64,000 nucleotides of DNA from Woeseiaceae bacterium (GTDB lineage: Bacteria; Pseudomonadota; Gammaproteobacteria; Steroidobacterales; Woeseiaceae), in the NCBI GenBank assembly GCA_028280615.1, contig JANQLK010000018.1, forward strand, positions 52,962 through 116,961, in the 5' to 3' direction. Each line of letters starts with the position of its first letter. Position 1 is the first letter of the stretch. This document shows positions 22,099-32,568 of the stretch, one piece after another. The translations under genes were made by a program, and so were the position numbers. The notes under the pieces are model-generated. The model searched no databases. It had not been told where the DNA came from and saw only the letters and a program-made list of their open reading frames with translations.

Positions 22099-22817
22099 TC
22101 CGCTACCGGCTTGCGAAGCACTCCCATCAATAGAATTCGAAAAGCAGCAAACAAACTCGACGAGTTGACGATACGCTCGTAAGCTATGCCGAACACGTAG
22201 GAGATAGCAGATATTCTCAAATACTCCGGCCTGCTTTCGACGGTTTCGAGGTGCACCACCTCAAGGCCCGAACGCGATGCGATATCGGCAACTTGCGCCC
22301 GGCTGTTGGCGCGGTATCGTGTGGGAAACGTATCAACTTCCCGCCGTCCCCGGATCCGGTTGACAAATCGGTGAAAGGCTAGCGGAGTCAGCCGCGCGAT
22401 TATGGGCATGTAATGCCACTTGTTCGGAGTCTTGAACAAGAACAGGCCGCCCGGTCTCAATACTCGGGCAACTTCTCGAAAAACCGCCTCCGGGTCGTCA
22501 AGGTGCTCCAGAACGTTGTCGCTGATTACCAGGTCGAAGCTGGCTGCGTCATAGGGGATTCGTTCACCGGATCCTACTTTTGCCTCGTCGAGCGCCGAAT
22601 TGCTCAGTACTCGCTCATCAAGATCGACGCCACACACTCGATCGACAATACCGCGAAAATTCATGCTCTCGACGATACCCGCGCCGGCACCCAGATCGAG
22701 AACCACGGAACCAGCCGTGACAGACTCGAGTATCCTGTAGCGGAAAAGCTCGTCATCCCAGTTATTCAGGACCGTCGGATAGAATTTTCGATCCAGATAT
22801 CTTGTTGCGCGAGACAT
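22095..22817 (-). CDS. Class I SAM-dependent methyltransferase
   Basis: VLDLGAGAGIVE, FDLVISDNVLEHLDDPEAVFREVARVLRPGG; 4-nt overlap with the next gene. Confidence 0.92.
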   Translation of the reverse strand: MSRATRYLDRKFYPTVLNNWDDELFRYRILESVTAGSVVLDLGAGAGIVESMNFRGIVDRVCGVDLDERVLSNSALDEAKVGSGERIPYDAASFDLVISDNVLEHLDDPEAVFREVARVLRPGGLFLFKTPNKWHYMPIIARLTPLAFHRFVNRIRGRREVDTFPTRYRANSRAQVADIASRSGLEVVHLETVESRPEYLRISAISYVFGIAYERIVNSSSLFAAFRILLMGVLRKPVAE

Positions 22818-24952
22818 CAGTTCGCTTCAGCGATTTCCAGCGTCAATCGACTCACTTCAAGAATCTCATCCAATGGGATGCAGGCCTCGCCGGTGGCAAG
22901 CGACTCGACAAAGGCTTGCACGCACGCATTCTGCCCTTTGTCCTGGCGCCACAGTTTCTGGCGCGAAACGCCTTTCCATCCGTACGATCTAAGCTCGCGA
23001 AAGTTGTTGAGCTGCAGGACTTTGCCAGAGCCGAATACCTCGATGCGCTCCTTTGGCAAACTCTTGTTGCCGTTGGCGAAGTAGTGCACCGCGGCAATCG
23101 ACCCATTTTCGAACTTCAGCGATATGCTGGCGGTGTCACGCGTCTTGTAATCAGCGAACGAAACATCCCACGACCGGACTGGGGAGCCTGCCAGGAATCG
23201 CGCCAGATCGATGTAATGGCAGGCTTCGCCAACAATTCGTCCTCCGCCAACTACGGGGTCCTGCGCCCAGTGATCGGCCGGAATCTTTCCGGCGTTCATT
23301 GTCAGAACCATAGATACGGGTTCGGCGTTACTCTCTATGGCGCGACGAATGGTCTGAATCTGTGGTGAAAAACGACGATTGAAGCCAACCATCAGACTTC
23401 TCGGAGACTCGATAGAGTTGTGTTCTCCGATAATCGATGCAATGCGATCAATGTCCGGAATTGTCAGAGCCAGCGGCTTCTCGACGAATACGTGCTTTCC
23501 GGCTGTCAACGCCATCGACGCCAGATCTGCGTGTGTGTCGTGACGCGTCGCGACGACGACCGCATGGACATCCTTCTGGTTGATCAGCTCCTCTGCGTCA
23601 GTCGTCGTCGAAGCGATCCCGAATTTCCTGGCCGCGTTGATGCCACTTACGCCATTGGCCGATGCGACACTCGACAACTTGCAGCCTGCAGACAAGAATG
23701 CCGGCATCAATACGCCCATCCCGTAATTGCCAGCGCCAATGAACCCTATGTTTGGCTGGGAAGGCGTACGCCCCGAATCGTTCGAGACCCCGAATGAAGT
23801 GTCCAACTCTACTGTGCGGGTACTTACGGTTTTCACAGATTCGGAATCAGGATAGTCCAAGAGTATCCCGAGGCTTTCAGGCGAGTCGGTCATCAGCTTG
23901 TAGGCCGCGGCGGCCTCGCTTATATCAAATCTGTGTCCAAGAAGATCGTCGACTACGAGTCTCCCCGTGTCCAGAAGATCGAGAACCGCCTCGAAATTCC
24001 GCTGCTCGGTCCAGCGAACAAATCCGATCGGATAGTCTACGCCCGCTTCTTCATAGCTAGGGTCGTACCGTCCGGGGCCGTACGAGCACGAAACCTGGAA
24101 TGACAGTTCTTTCTCGTAGAAATCGGCGCGCGATAGCTCAAGTCCGCATACGCCTACAAGCACTATGCGGCCACGCTTGCGGCACATCTGCGCTGCCTGG
24201 CGGACGGGATCGGTCGAGTCGGTCGCAGCCGCAATAATCACAGCGTCGACCCCTCGTCCGCGTGAGTAGGCCACAGCGCCGGCAACCGGGTCTTCGCCGG
24301 CGGAGAGATCAATTGTCTCGGCACCATATTTCCTGGCCAGCTCGAGCCGGCTCGAGTCATAGTCAATACCGATAACTCGGCAACCGTTGGCCCGCAGCAG
24401 CTGAACCGTTAGCAAGCCTATGAGCCCCAGCCCTGTGACTACAACGGTCTCGCCAAGTGTGGGTTCGGCAAGGCGAACGCCTTGAAGACCGATGGATGCG
24501 ATCACGGTAAAAGCTGCGTGCTCTGCAGATACACCCTCGGGCACCTTGGCGCAAAGATTGGTCGGAACCGAAACGATCTCGGCGTGTTTGCCATTCGATA
24601 CGACAAGGTCGCCGGCTCGGAATTCGGACGCGCCTCTGCCAGCTTCGACCACTCGGCCAACATTGCAATACCCCAACGCTACCGGTTGGTCCAACTTGTG
24701 CCGAACCGCTTCAATCGTCGCCGCGAGCCCGTCCGTCTTGACCTTGTCGATAGCAGCCTTCACTTTGTCGGGCTGCTGTCGGGCCTTTCCGATCAACCCC
24801 GCTTTGCCGAACTCGACAAGCATTCGCTCCGTCCCTGCAGAGATCAGTGTATGTGACGTTGCGATTAACAGCTCGCCAGCACGTGCCTTTGGAGCCGGGA
24901 CATCCTCCACGATCGTCGAACCGTTTTTCAATGACTGCAAGAGCTGTTTCAA
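22817..24952 (-). CDS. Bi-domain oxidoreductase: zinc-type alcohol dehydrogenase fused to Gfo/Idh/MocA dehydrogenase
   Basis: N-terminal MDR/ADH (VVVTGLGLIGLLTVQLLRANGC) then GFIGAGNYGMGVLMPAF...VFVEKPLALT Gfo/Idh/MocA. Confidence 0.93.
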   Translation of the reverse strand: MKQLLQSLKNGSTIVEDVPAPKARAGELLIATSHTLISAGTERMLVEFGKAGLIGKARQQPDKVKAAIDKVKTDGLAATIEAVRHKLDQPVALGYCNVGRVVEAGRGASEFRAGDLVVSNGKHAEIVSVPTNLCAKVPEGVSAEHAAFTVIASIGLQGVRLAEPTLGETVVVTGLGLIGLLTVQLLRANGCRVIGIDYDSSRLELARKYGAETIDLSAGEDPVAGAVAYSRGRGVDAVIIAAATDSTDPVRQAAQMCRKRGRIVLVGVCGLELSRADFYEKELSFQVSCSYGPGRYDPSYEEAGVDYPIGFVRWTEQRNFEAVLDLLDTGRLVVDDLLGHRFDISEAAAAYKLMTDSPESLGILLDYPDSESVKTVSTRTVELDTSFGVSNDSGRTPSQPNIGFIGAGNYGMGVLMPAFLSAGCKLSSVASANGVSGINAARKFGIASTTTDAEELINQKDVHAVVVATRHDTHADLASMALTAGKHVFVEKPLALTIPDIDRIASIIGEHNSIESPRSLMVGFNRRFSPQIQTIRRAIESNAEPVSMVLTMNAGKIPADHWAQDPVVGGGRIVGEACHYIDLARFLAGSPVRSWDVSFADYKTRDTASISLKFENGSIAAVHYFANGNKSLPKERIEVFGSGKVLQLNNFRELRSYGWKGVSRQKLWRQDKGQNACVQAFVESLATGEACIPLDEILEVSRLTLEIAEAN

Positions 24953-25196
24953 TGTCTGATTCCGCCAACCGTTTCAACAAGAGACCATCATCTGAGGCGC
25001 GTGAACGCTCAAATCACTATTTCGCGAGCCGACACGAATCCGAACGCCATCACCTGCTGTCATGCTCGTCTGCGCAGGCACTCTACCGAAGTCTCCTCGA
25101 CATTTCTGCCTGATCTGAATCGAATTGAGACGACACAGATACTGAACCAGCCATTTGAAGTAGTCGTGGCAGCTCTCGTCCGAGAAAACAGGGGTT

Positions 25197-26576
25197 CTAG
25201 AGCGATGCTTCAAGATCGAGGATTGCTCGCGCGGATCTTAGCGAGCTAAGTGAATCGCCCGGCAGCCCCTGCACGATTCGTCTACAGATCTCGCCGTACA
25301 TAGCGTCGTACGATTCAGAAGGTTTGACGATCCTGCGGCGCAAGACTCGCGCAGAAGTCTCTGCGTGGTAGTTTGCCTGGTCGGAGATTCTGACCGTGCG
25401 GTTGCCAGCTCGAATTTCAACATGGTCACGCACGCCAAGAAACTCGCTTCCGCAGTCCGTCAGAATCATCGTAAATTCCGCTCTGTTCGCCAGCACCGCC
25501 GTAACGAGGTAGTCTCCGGATTGCCGCCGTTCGGCCGTCAGTAATTCCGGTTTCGCGTAGTCGTTCAGCGACATGAAGTGATCGAGCCAGTGGCACCCAT
25601 TCGACACGAGTCGTGAGCCGGAATTGGGCCACCGGTACCAGTGGAGGTCGGGGAGCGGTGTTTCATAGACAATACAGTGGTAGTGTCGAGGGCATTCCAT
25701 CAAGCGCGGAAGGTCCGCGGAGATCCAACGATTCATCACCGAGTAGCGACGCTGATAGCAGGCGAAGAGTTTACTCATTGGCGCTGATGCAATTGTCCGT
25801 TCGAGCGCGTTCAGATCATGCATTGTCGTTGCCAACGGTTTCTCGACCACTGCGTAGGAATAGGCCTTTAGCGCATGCAAGGCAATTCCCGCGTGAGTGT
25901 GGTGATAGCCGGCAACAAACCACGCATCGTAGCTTTCGAATTCTCTGGGTTGGGGTGACGTGTCCTTTGTAGTGCGCTTTACCAGTGGCCAATCGAACTG
26001 ATCAGCATCAATTTCATGAACCGCCTCTAGGCTCAGAAACTTGCGCACAATGGGGACTATCTGCGTCTTCGAGTAATTGCCAAGGCCGAATATTGTCGCC
26101 GTCGGCCGGCCGCAATTACTGCTGTCTGCCTCAACTCTTGATACTCGATCAGAAACAGTCTTTGTTTCCATAGTCGTGGCCTTCAGTCTTGCTATCTCGT
26201 CGATATGGCACGACATCTGAAACGCAAGAAACTCTCTGACCGCCTGCGCATCAATCGGTATGCCGCTGTAAGGGGACCAGCCAATGTAGGGCAGCTGAAT
26301 CTGCGCGGATGCCTGACCGTGCTTGAGTGCAGTAGTGTCACTATCCGACGCGTTTTCGGCGGACGCGACGAATGTGTCGTCTACCACAACAACGGAATAC
26401 GCGCGAGAGTGATTGGTGGCCAAAAACAACACCAGCTCCCCTTTGCGAGTTTTGCTCGAATTCGCCGCAGCGAGTACCCGGCCGACACCGGTGTAGGCAA
26501 ACTTGGAGTTTCTCGAACGCTCGGAGAGTCGGGAGACGATCTTTCGAATTACGCTGCGAAAACCAAGCCGCCTCAT
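25197..26576 (-). CDS. Gfo/Idh/MocA-like oxidoreductase with ~150-aa N-terminal extension
   Basis: ATIFGLGNYSKTQIVPI, YAVVEKPLATTMHDL, WHWLDHF-like motifs; start taken at Met-28 of the ORF (26574-26576). Confidence 0.82.
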   Translation of the reverse strand: MRRLGFRSVIRKIVSRLSERSRNSKFAYTGVGRVLAAANSSKTRKGELVLFLATNHSRAYSVVVVDDTFVASAENASDSDTTALKHGQASAQIQLPYIGWSPYSGIPIDAQAVREFLAFQMSCHIDEIARLKATTMETKTVSDRVSRVEADSSNCGRPTATIFGLGNYSKTQIVPIVRKFLSLEAVHEIDADQFDWPLVKRTTKDTSPQPREFESYDAWFVAGYHHTHAGIALHALKAYSYAVVEKPLATTMHDLNALERTIASAPMSKLFACYQRRYSVMNRWISADLPRLMECPRHYHCIVYETPLPDLHWYRWPNSGSRLVSNGCHWLDHFMSLNDYAKPELLTAERRQSGDYLVTAVLANRAEFTMILTDCGSEFLGVRDHVEIRAGNRTVRISDQANYHAETSARVLRRRIVKPSESYDAMYGEICRRIVQGLPGDSLSSLRSARAILDLEASL

Positions 26577-26785
26577 ATACGCGAAAAGCGAGCCGATCCT
26601 CGCCGTTCTCTGGTAGAACTGGTTCCGAACCGGTTCGCAGCGTAATACGACTAGCACTTCGAGAGTGCAATCTAGACCAGGGCGCGCCCACGCGATTAGG
26701 TGTTGTGTTCTGATTGCTTTCTCTCCTCAGGGGAATGCAATGCGCAGATTGCTTCCGACATCTGCCGTCCGGTCGCCCATCGCGA

Positions 26786-27946
26786 TTAGGTCTCCGAGCG
26801 AGCATTGGCAGACATAAGGTCGAGAGCAGTAGCGGTTAGTTTCGAGTACCGCTCGGGATAGGAACCGAACTTGGAGAGCATCAGTCTCTGCTGCTCGCGC
26901 AGTCGATCAATGCCATCCGTCCGCCCTGTTGCCAACGAAATGGCATCGGCTGCAGCTTGAGAATCCCTTGCAGGGAAGTAGTCGGCGGCGTCGCCGCACA
27001 CCTCTCGTGCGAACGGAGCGTCCGTGGTTACAATAGGCTTTCCGCAGGACATCGCTTCCAAGTACGACGTTGAGAACACCTCGAGAATAGTCGGAATGAA
27101 CACTAGATCGGAGTTGGCAAAGAGAACCGGCGCGTCGGTATATGAGAAGGGACCGAGGTTTTCCACATACTCCGTGACAGAGTACTTCGCAGAGAGCTTC
27201 GATACGTTCCGCCAAGTTGCTCCGTTTTCCGGGATTGTCATTTGAAATTTGAAATCTCCTCCACCCCTGGACCGCAACAGGTCGGCTACTATCGGGATCA
27301 TATCCAGACTTTTGTGCGGGTAGTCGGCCGCCGGGCAGAGGATTCGAAGCGTCCTGTTGGTTCGGTTGGCTACATCGGAGATACCGACATCAACCGTCTC
27401 AGAGAATCCTTGTCCAATCGAGTTGCCGATTACCGTGGTTCTCGACGGAGAGATTCCGAGCCTGCTGCAGAATCCGTCTCGTGATGCGCCGGTCTGGAAG
27501 ATCCAGTGATTGGCTCTCCTTGCGAAGCGCATCTGGAGCAGTGTCTTAAGGTAGAGTGACGCGGCGGCCCAGGCAGACCTGTTCGTCGCAAATGCCATGT
27601 ACGATGGATTCGTTATATACGGGTTGCTGATACCCAGCATGTGGAGTTGGCGAAACGTCGTGTATGCGGGGCCGGCCATTGTGTAGACGAGGTCGGGGTC
27701 AGCGTGGTCAACGTATGCGCGTAGCGAACGACCAGCGCGAATGCTCTTGCCGGGGCTCGCGAAAGCGGCCGATTTCGATCGATCGAGATTCCAGGAGCCG
27801 AGAATCTCGTCGACTTCTGACGATACCGCGAATACCCAGTCAATAGTCTCATCAGCTAGGGCAACAGCGATAAAGTTCGCTGCATTCTGAACGGCTCCGC
27901 CCATAATGTTTGTTGTGCAGTTAAAAAGAATCTTCGGTTTCCGCAT
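26786..27946 (-). CDS. Glycosyltransferase family 4
   Basis: KILFNCTTNIMGGAVQNAANF; FSTSYLEAMSCGKPIVTTDAPFAREVCGDAADYF. Confidence 0.88.
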   Translation of the reverse strand: MRKPKILFNCTTNIMGGAVQNAANFIAVALADETIDWVFAVSSEVDEILGSWNLDRSKSAAFASPGKSIRAGRSLRAYVDHADPDLVYTMAGPAYTTFRQLHMLGISNPYITNPSYMAFATNRSAWAAASLYLKTLLQMRFARRANHWIFQTGASRDGFCSRLGISPSRTTVIGNSIGQGFSETVDVGISDVANRTNRTLRILCPAADYPHKSLDMIPIVADLLRSRGGGDFKFQMTIPENGATWRNVSKLSAKYSVTEYVENLGPFSYTDAPVLFANSDLVFIPTILEVFSTSYLEAMSCGKPIVTTDAPFAREVCGDAADYFPARDSQAAADAISLATGRTDGIDRLREQQRLMLSKFGSYPERYSKLTATALDLMSANARSET

Positions 27947-28313
27947 TGTTAGCCTGAGCTCCACTAACCTAGGACTGAGGGAGAAAGCAATTCAAATGAA
28001 ATCACTTGGAGAAAAAGATCTGCTGCGCGATATTTGCCGTCCGCAGTTGATGTAGTGACTATCGGAGCTGTCGCAATTAATCAAGCTGAGGCTGCACCCG
28101 TGACTGCTTCGCAAAGCGAAGGTCAAATCTTTAGCCATTTTTGACCAGGATCGCCGCCTCAACAGGCTCGCAGAGCCGAATGACTACTGGCATGAAGGAG
28201 GTGGAAAATACTGGCGTTAGTCTATAGATCTGAATTTGAACCAAGTGGAGAATGTAACGCGCGGCGTTCCTGACTCTGTACGCGCCCGCAAAAGGAAGAG
28301 ACATGTCTCAGGC

Positions 28314-29414
28314 CTATGCATCCTGTCCCGAGGCAATCTCCTCATATAGCTTCATGTATTCGAGAGCCCTATCTCGGAAATCAAAAGACCCTTCCACTCG
28401 GCTACGAGCCGCAGCTGCTCGACTGCGTACGACAGCCGTTTCAAACAGGTAGTCCTTAACGAGATCGGCAATCTTGCTCGGATTGTCGGTGTCGATGAAC
28501 AGTGCGGATTCGTCGTCGAAAAGATCTCTGTGTTCACGAATGTCCGAGAGTATGAGCGGGCAACCAATGGCGGCGGCCTCGAGCACGACGTTTGGCTGTC
28601 CCTCGTTCTTACTAAGGGAAATGAGGGCAGAGGCCCGACCCATCCAGTTCCACAATGATCTCGTATATGGTCTCACACGAATGCGGTGAGATAGTCTCGC
28701 GTCAAAGGCCAGTCTACGAACGGAAGATTCAAGTGGTCCATTGCCAAACAATGCAGCATTGAATGACGCGTCATTCTCTACGAGGTACTTGAGGCTTTCC
28801 GCTATGAGCATGATGTTCTTGGCCGGCACGAATCGCCCCGCGTACAATACAAGCTTCTTGTCAACCGGACCGATTTTCTCAAGACTGCTCGCGTCTCTTA
28901 TTCTAGTGAGTTCGTGGACCGGTATGCCGTTTCCGATTACTCTACAATCAGGGGCCACCAGTTCAGACGTCCAGAATGCGGCGCCTGCAGCAGAGTTGGC
29001 GACAATCGTTCTCGCTCGGCGCGCGACCGCCACTCTAAGGGGACCCTTCCAACCAGAACTGTACGCCAACGCCGAGTTTCTCTCGGATACGACGTATGGC
29101 TTTCGGCAGACCAATGCGCCTATGCCTGCGATTATGTCCATCTGGGGAAGCCAAGTCTGTACAACCGACGGGTTCACGTTCCGGATTATGCCTCGTATCC
29201 TCATTAAGAGCCGAGGGTCAAAGTTGCCTACAGCCGGCATGGGATGCAGATTGCATCCGGACTCAAGTACCCTTCGATAGTTCGGTCCTTCGGAAACATG
29301 CGCAATATGTACATCGACGCCAAGATCACATAACGCGGGCGCGAGGTAAGAAAGCTGCCGTTCGGCTCCGCCGCCGCCGAAGCCATGAATCGCGTGCAAC
29401 ACCGTCAAGGTCAT
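28314..29414 (-). CDS. Glycosyltransferase family 4
   Basis: FGGGGAERQLSYLAPAL; NGIPVHEL; LVLYAGRFVPAKN; NEGQPNVVLEAAAIGCPLI. Confidence 0.92.
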   Translation of the reverse strand: MTLTVLHAIHGFGGGGAERQLSYLAPALCDLGVDVHIAHVSEGPNYRRVLESGCNLHPMPAVGNFDPRLLMRIRGIIRNVNPSVVQTWLPQMDIIAGIGALVCRKPYVVSERNSALAYSSGWKGPLRVAVARRARTIVANSAAGAAFWTSELVAPDCRVIGNGIPVHELTRIRDASSLEKIGPVDKKLVLYAGRFVPAKNIMLIAESLKYLVENDASFNAALFGNGPLESSVRRLAFDARLSHRIRVRPYTRSLWNWMGRASALISLSKNEGQPNVVLEAAAIGCPLILSDIREHRDLFDDESALFIDTDNPSKIADLVKDYLFETAVVRSRAAAARSRVEGSFDFRDRALEYMKLYEEIASGQDA

Positions 29415-29420
29415 TTTCGA

Positions 29421-30683
29421 CTACTTTCCTTCCCCGTGTCGCACTGGGTGGTTTTGGACCGAGAAGTACGTCAAACCAAGGATAAATCCAAGTGCAGCGA
29501 AGAAAACCCGGGAATTGAGAACGTCAGTTGAAAATATGCATGCGACAGCTGTAGCCACAGCGAGCATCGCCGCCGGATCGAATGGATAGATTTCTGGAGG
29601 AAATCTCCGCCCGAATCGATAAAGGCGAATTAGCAAGAGTGCAAATATGACCGGGGCAGCCACGCCATAGTCGAATGCAATCTGCAAGTATTGGTTGTGC
29701 GCAGTGTTCGATAGGCTCCCTGCTTCAACGAGATTTGATGAGCCCGCAAGACCGAACCCAAATAGCGGACGACTGCGAATGCCCTCCAAGTGTTCGAAGA
29801 AGACAACAAGTCGAGCCGCAACCGAGCCAGTTCCTCTCTCACCGATGTCTAGCTTTTGAATTGACTGCAAGCGGTCATAGAGCCCGAAATCTGCTCGAGA
29901 TGACGCGTTGTTCTCCAGTCTGCGGGACACGTCATCCGCCGCAACGAACACGGCAACTATCATCGTCACCGCAGTGACCGTCTTAAGAAATCCTCTCTTA
30001 GCGAAGAAGCCGGATTTGCGTGTTTGAACGCTGAGGACGTAAATGACCAAAGTCATGCCGACAGCAACTCCGCTCCGAGACCCTGTTAGCAATAGGCTCA
30101 AGACAAACACTGCGGTGGCGATCTGTTGACTAGCATTGTGTTGGGCCAATGATATCGAAACTACAACCACGTAAAGGAAGCTTAAGTTGTTCGCCGCAGA
30201 ATTTGGCTGCAAAAAGAAGCCATAGGCACGTCCAAGGTAGTCACTTTTTGCATCCGCAACTTCTGCGACAGTCCGAAAAAAGTCGGCGTGCAAAATGCTC
30301 AGCAGCAGTCCCGCTACCGTGATACATGCAGACGCAAGAAATACACGGGCGGACTTCTGAGCGCCGACTTTCGTGACGAATATCGCTGTCGCGAACGCCA
30401 AGGCGACAAGGTATGTGTTTACCGCGAGAGCTCGAAGATCCAAGAAATCCGAATAGACCAGCGTTGCCATAGGCCAAAGGATCATAAAGCAAGACCAGTA
30501 AAAAAAGTCTTTCTTCCGGAGTGTGAGCAGCGCGCGTTTGTAGTTGCGGATGAGATACAGGCCAATGACACAGAGCATCGAGGCGGTCGCTAGCGCAATT
30601 GGGATGCCTAGACCAGCGGCCACGAAGGAAAACAGGCCCGTGAGATTCAGCATCAGTACAAGTGCGAAAATCCGGTCAGTCAC
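29421..30683 (-). CDS. O-antigen ligase/polymerase (Wzy_C-like) membrane protein
   Basis: Polytopic; LLTGSRSG and GFGLAGSSN...TAHNQYLQIAFDYGV motifs; GTG start. Confidence 0.88.
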   Translation of the reverse strand: MTDRIFALVLMLNLTGLFSFVAAGLGIPIALATASMLCVIGLYLIRNYKRALLTLRKKDFFYWSCFMILWPMATLVYSDFLDLRALAVNTYLVALAFATAIFVTKVGAQKSARVFLASACITVAGLLLSILHADFFRTVAEVADAKSDYLGRAYGFFLQPNSAANNLSFLYVVVVSISLAQHNASQQIATAVFVLSLLLTGSRSGVAVGMTLVIYVLSVQTRKSGFFAKRGFLKTVTAVTMIVAVFVAADDVSRRLENNASSRADFGLYDRLQSIQKLDIGERGTGSVAARLVVFFEHLEGIRSRPLFGFGLAGSSNLVEAGSLSNTAHNQYLQIAFDYGVAAPVIFALLLIRLYRFGRRFPPEIYPFDPAAMLAVATAVACIFSTDVLNSRVFFAALGFILGLTYFSVQNHPVRHGEGK

Positions 30684-32556
30684 ACCACCTACTCTTCCAG
30701 GACAGGTACATCAGGATATTCCACACAGGTCGTGCCGCGTTATCACGGCCGGAGACGAATTGACGCCAACACTTGGTAACAGCTTCAGAACGGAGATGCG
30801 GGCACTGTCCAGCGGTCGCTATCAGCGCTTCGGCTCTCGGCTGGAAAGGGCCTCTTAGCCAGTCGACAATCGGTATTGAAAAACCGGACTTCGGACGTTC
30901 GAATAGCGTCGGGTGAACAAACCGCTTCAAAACTTGCTTCAGCGCCTGTTTGGAGTTGCCAAGCTCGTGGCCGATCGGCAATGACCATGCATGCTGAACT
31001 ACCGTGTGATCAAGGAGTGGAGTCCGCCCCTCCAAACCAACGCTCATTGTAGCTCGGTCTACCTTAGTCAGAATGTCCCCGACAAGGTAGGTTCTGAAGT
31101 CCGCAAATTGCATCTCGCTCTGCAGCGCCATAGCATCTGTTGCCGAAGCATGCAGCGAGAACGGGTTGTACTGCTCTGAAGCATTGGGTACGAAATCACG
31201 TACGCTCATTACAGAGGCGATACCATTTTTGTAGTAATCTGCGGGACCAGCGGCTGTGGTGAGGGCTGCCGCACGGTCGGCCTTGCCCCGGAGGTCGGAG
31301 CTTTCGGGTAGCAATCGGGAGGCCAACCGAATACTCGTCCCAGTCCAGGCTGGGAGTCTGCGTAGCGCACGCCAAGCTGCTAGGAGCTTTGTATAGTGGT
31401 TGTATCCGCCATAGAGTTCATCGCCCCCGTCTCCAGACAGTATGACCTTCACGCTGCCAACCGCAAACTTGGAGACAAGGTACGTGGGAATGATCGACGA
31501 ATCCGCGAACGGTTCGTCGCAAAGATCCGGGATTTCGTCGAAGATCGACAGCGCATTCATCGGATCCAGCACAAGGCTATGGTTATTGACCCCCAACGCG
31601 CGTGCAACTTCGCTTGCGTGGTGGGTCTCATCGAAGTGGCTGTCGTCGAAACCGATTGTGAAGGTATCGATATTGGCGGATCGTCTCTCCTTCATCAATG
31701 CAACAACTAGGCTGGAATCTATGCCGCCAGACAAGAATGCGCCGACAGGGACGTCTGCGATCAGGCGTCTCTCTACCGCGTCCCCCAGTAGTTCGTGGAG
31801 CTGATCGATGTATTCGTCGCTGTTCGGAAGGTGCCCCTGCGGGCGGGTTTCGTCATGGAGGGATCTAGCGTCCCAAAAAACCGTCCTGTCACAGTGTTGC
31901 CTGTCCAACCGGATCGCAACGAAAGTGCCGGGCTCGACTTTCTGTACACCTTCAAAGATGCACTGCTGACCCGGGACGTAGCCGAACTGCACGAAGCTGC
32001 CGAGAGCCACCGGATCGATATCGTTCGGTCGATTTGGGAGCGACATCAGAGCTTTCAGCTCAGAGGCAAATGCCCAGCCTTGTCCCCAATTTCCGAAATA
32101 TAGAGGCTTAATTCCTACCCTATCGCGGGCAAGAAACAGCCGACGATCCCGCCTGTCCCAGAGCGCAAGGGCAAACATACCATTGGTGTCTCGCAGTGCT
32201 CTTTCGACTCCATATTGGGCAACGTACTCTAGGAGGACCTCGGTATCCGAGTGACCCCTCATCGCAACTCCGCGCAACTCGAGGTCACTTCGGAGATCGG
32301 GGTAATTGTAAATCTCTCCGTTGTATGTGAGCGCCCATCGACCATCCTGAGAGATCATCGGTTGATGACCGAATTGGCTCAGATCCAGAATCGATAGTCG
32401 AGTGTGAGCCAACACAACGCCGCAGGATTCGTCGATCCAAAAGCCGTCATCATCCGGGCCTCGATGCCTTAGGGAGGCGATCGCAGAGCGAGCGCACGCA
32501 GCTAATGCTTCCTCACTCGCGCGCTTCCCAATCAACAGACCCGCAATTCCACACAT
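30676..32556 (-). CDS. asnB: Asparagine synthase (glutamine-hydrolysing)-like amidotransferase
   Basis: MCGIAGLL N-terminal nucleophile Cys; GAFLSGGIDSS synthetase motif; SGDGGDELYGGYNHY. Confidence 0.94.
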   Translation of the reverse strand: MCGIAGLLIGKRASEEALAACARSAIASLRHRGPDDDGFWIDESCGVVLAHTRLSILDLSQFGHQPMISQDGRWALTYNGEIYNYPDLRSDLELRGVAMRGHSDTEVLLEYVAQYGVERALRDTNGMFALALWDRRDRRLFLARDRVGIKPLYFGNWGQGWAFASELKALMSLPNRPNDIDPVALGSFVQFGYVPGQQCIFEGVQKVEPGTFVAIRLDRQHCDRTVFWDARSLHDETRPQGHLPNSDEYIDQLHELLGDAVERRLIADVPVGAFLSGGIDSSLVVALMKERRSANIDTFTIGFDDSHFDETHHASEVARALGVNNHSLVLDPMNALSIFDEIPDLCDEPFADSSIIPTYLVSKFAVGSVKVILSGDGGDELYGGYNHYTKLLAAWRALRRLPAWTGTSIRLASRLLPESSDLRGKADRAAALTTAAGPADYYKNGIASVMSVRDFVPNASEQYNPFSLHASATDAMALQSEMQFADFRTYLVGDILTKVDRATMSVGLEGRTPLLDHTVVQHAWSLPIGHELGNSKQALKQVLKRFVHPTLFERPKSGFSIPIVDWLRGPFQPRAEALIATAGQCPHLRSEAVTKCWRQFVSGRDNAARPVWNILMYLSWKSRWCD

Positions 32557-32568
32557 CGGGTTATAGCC

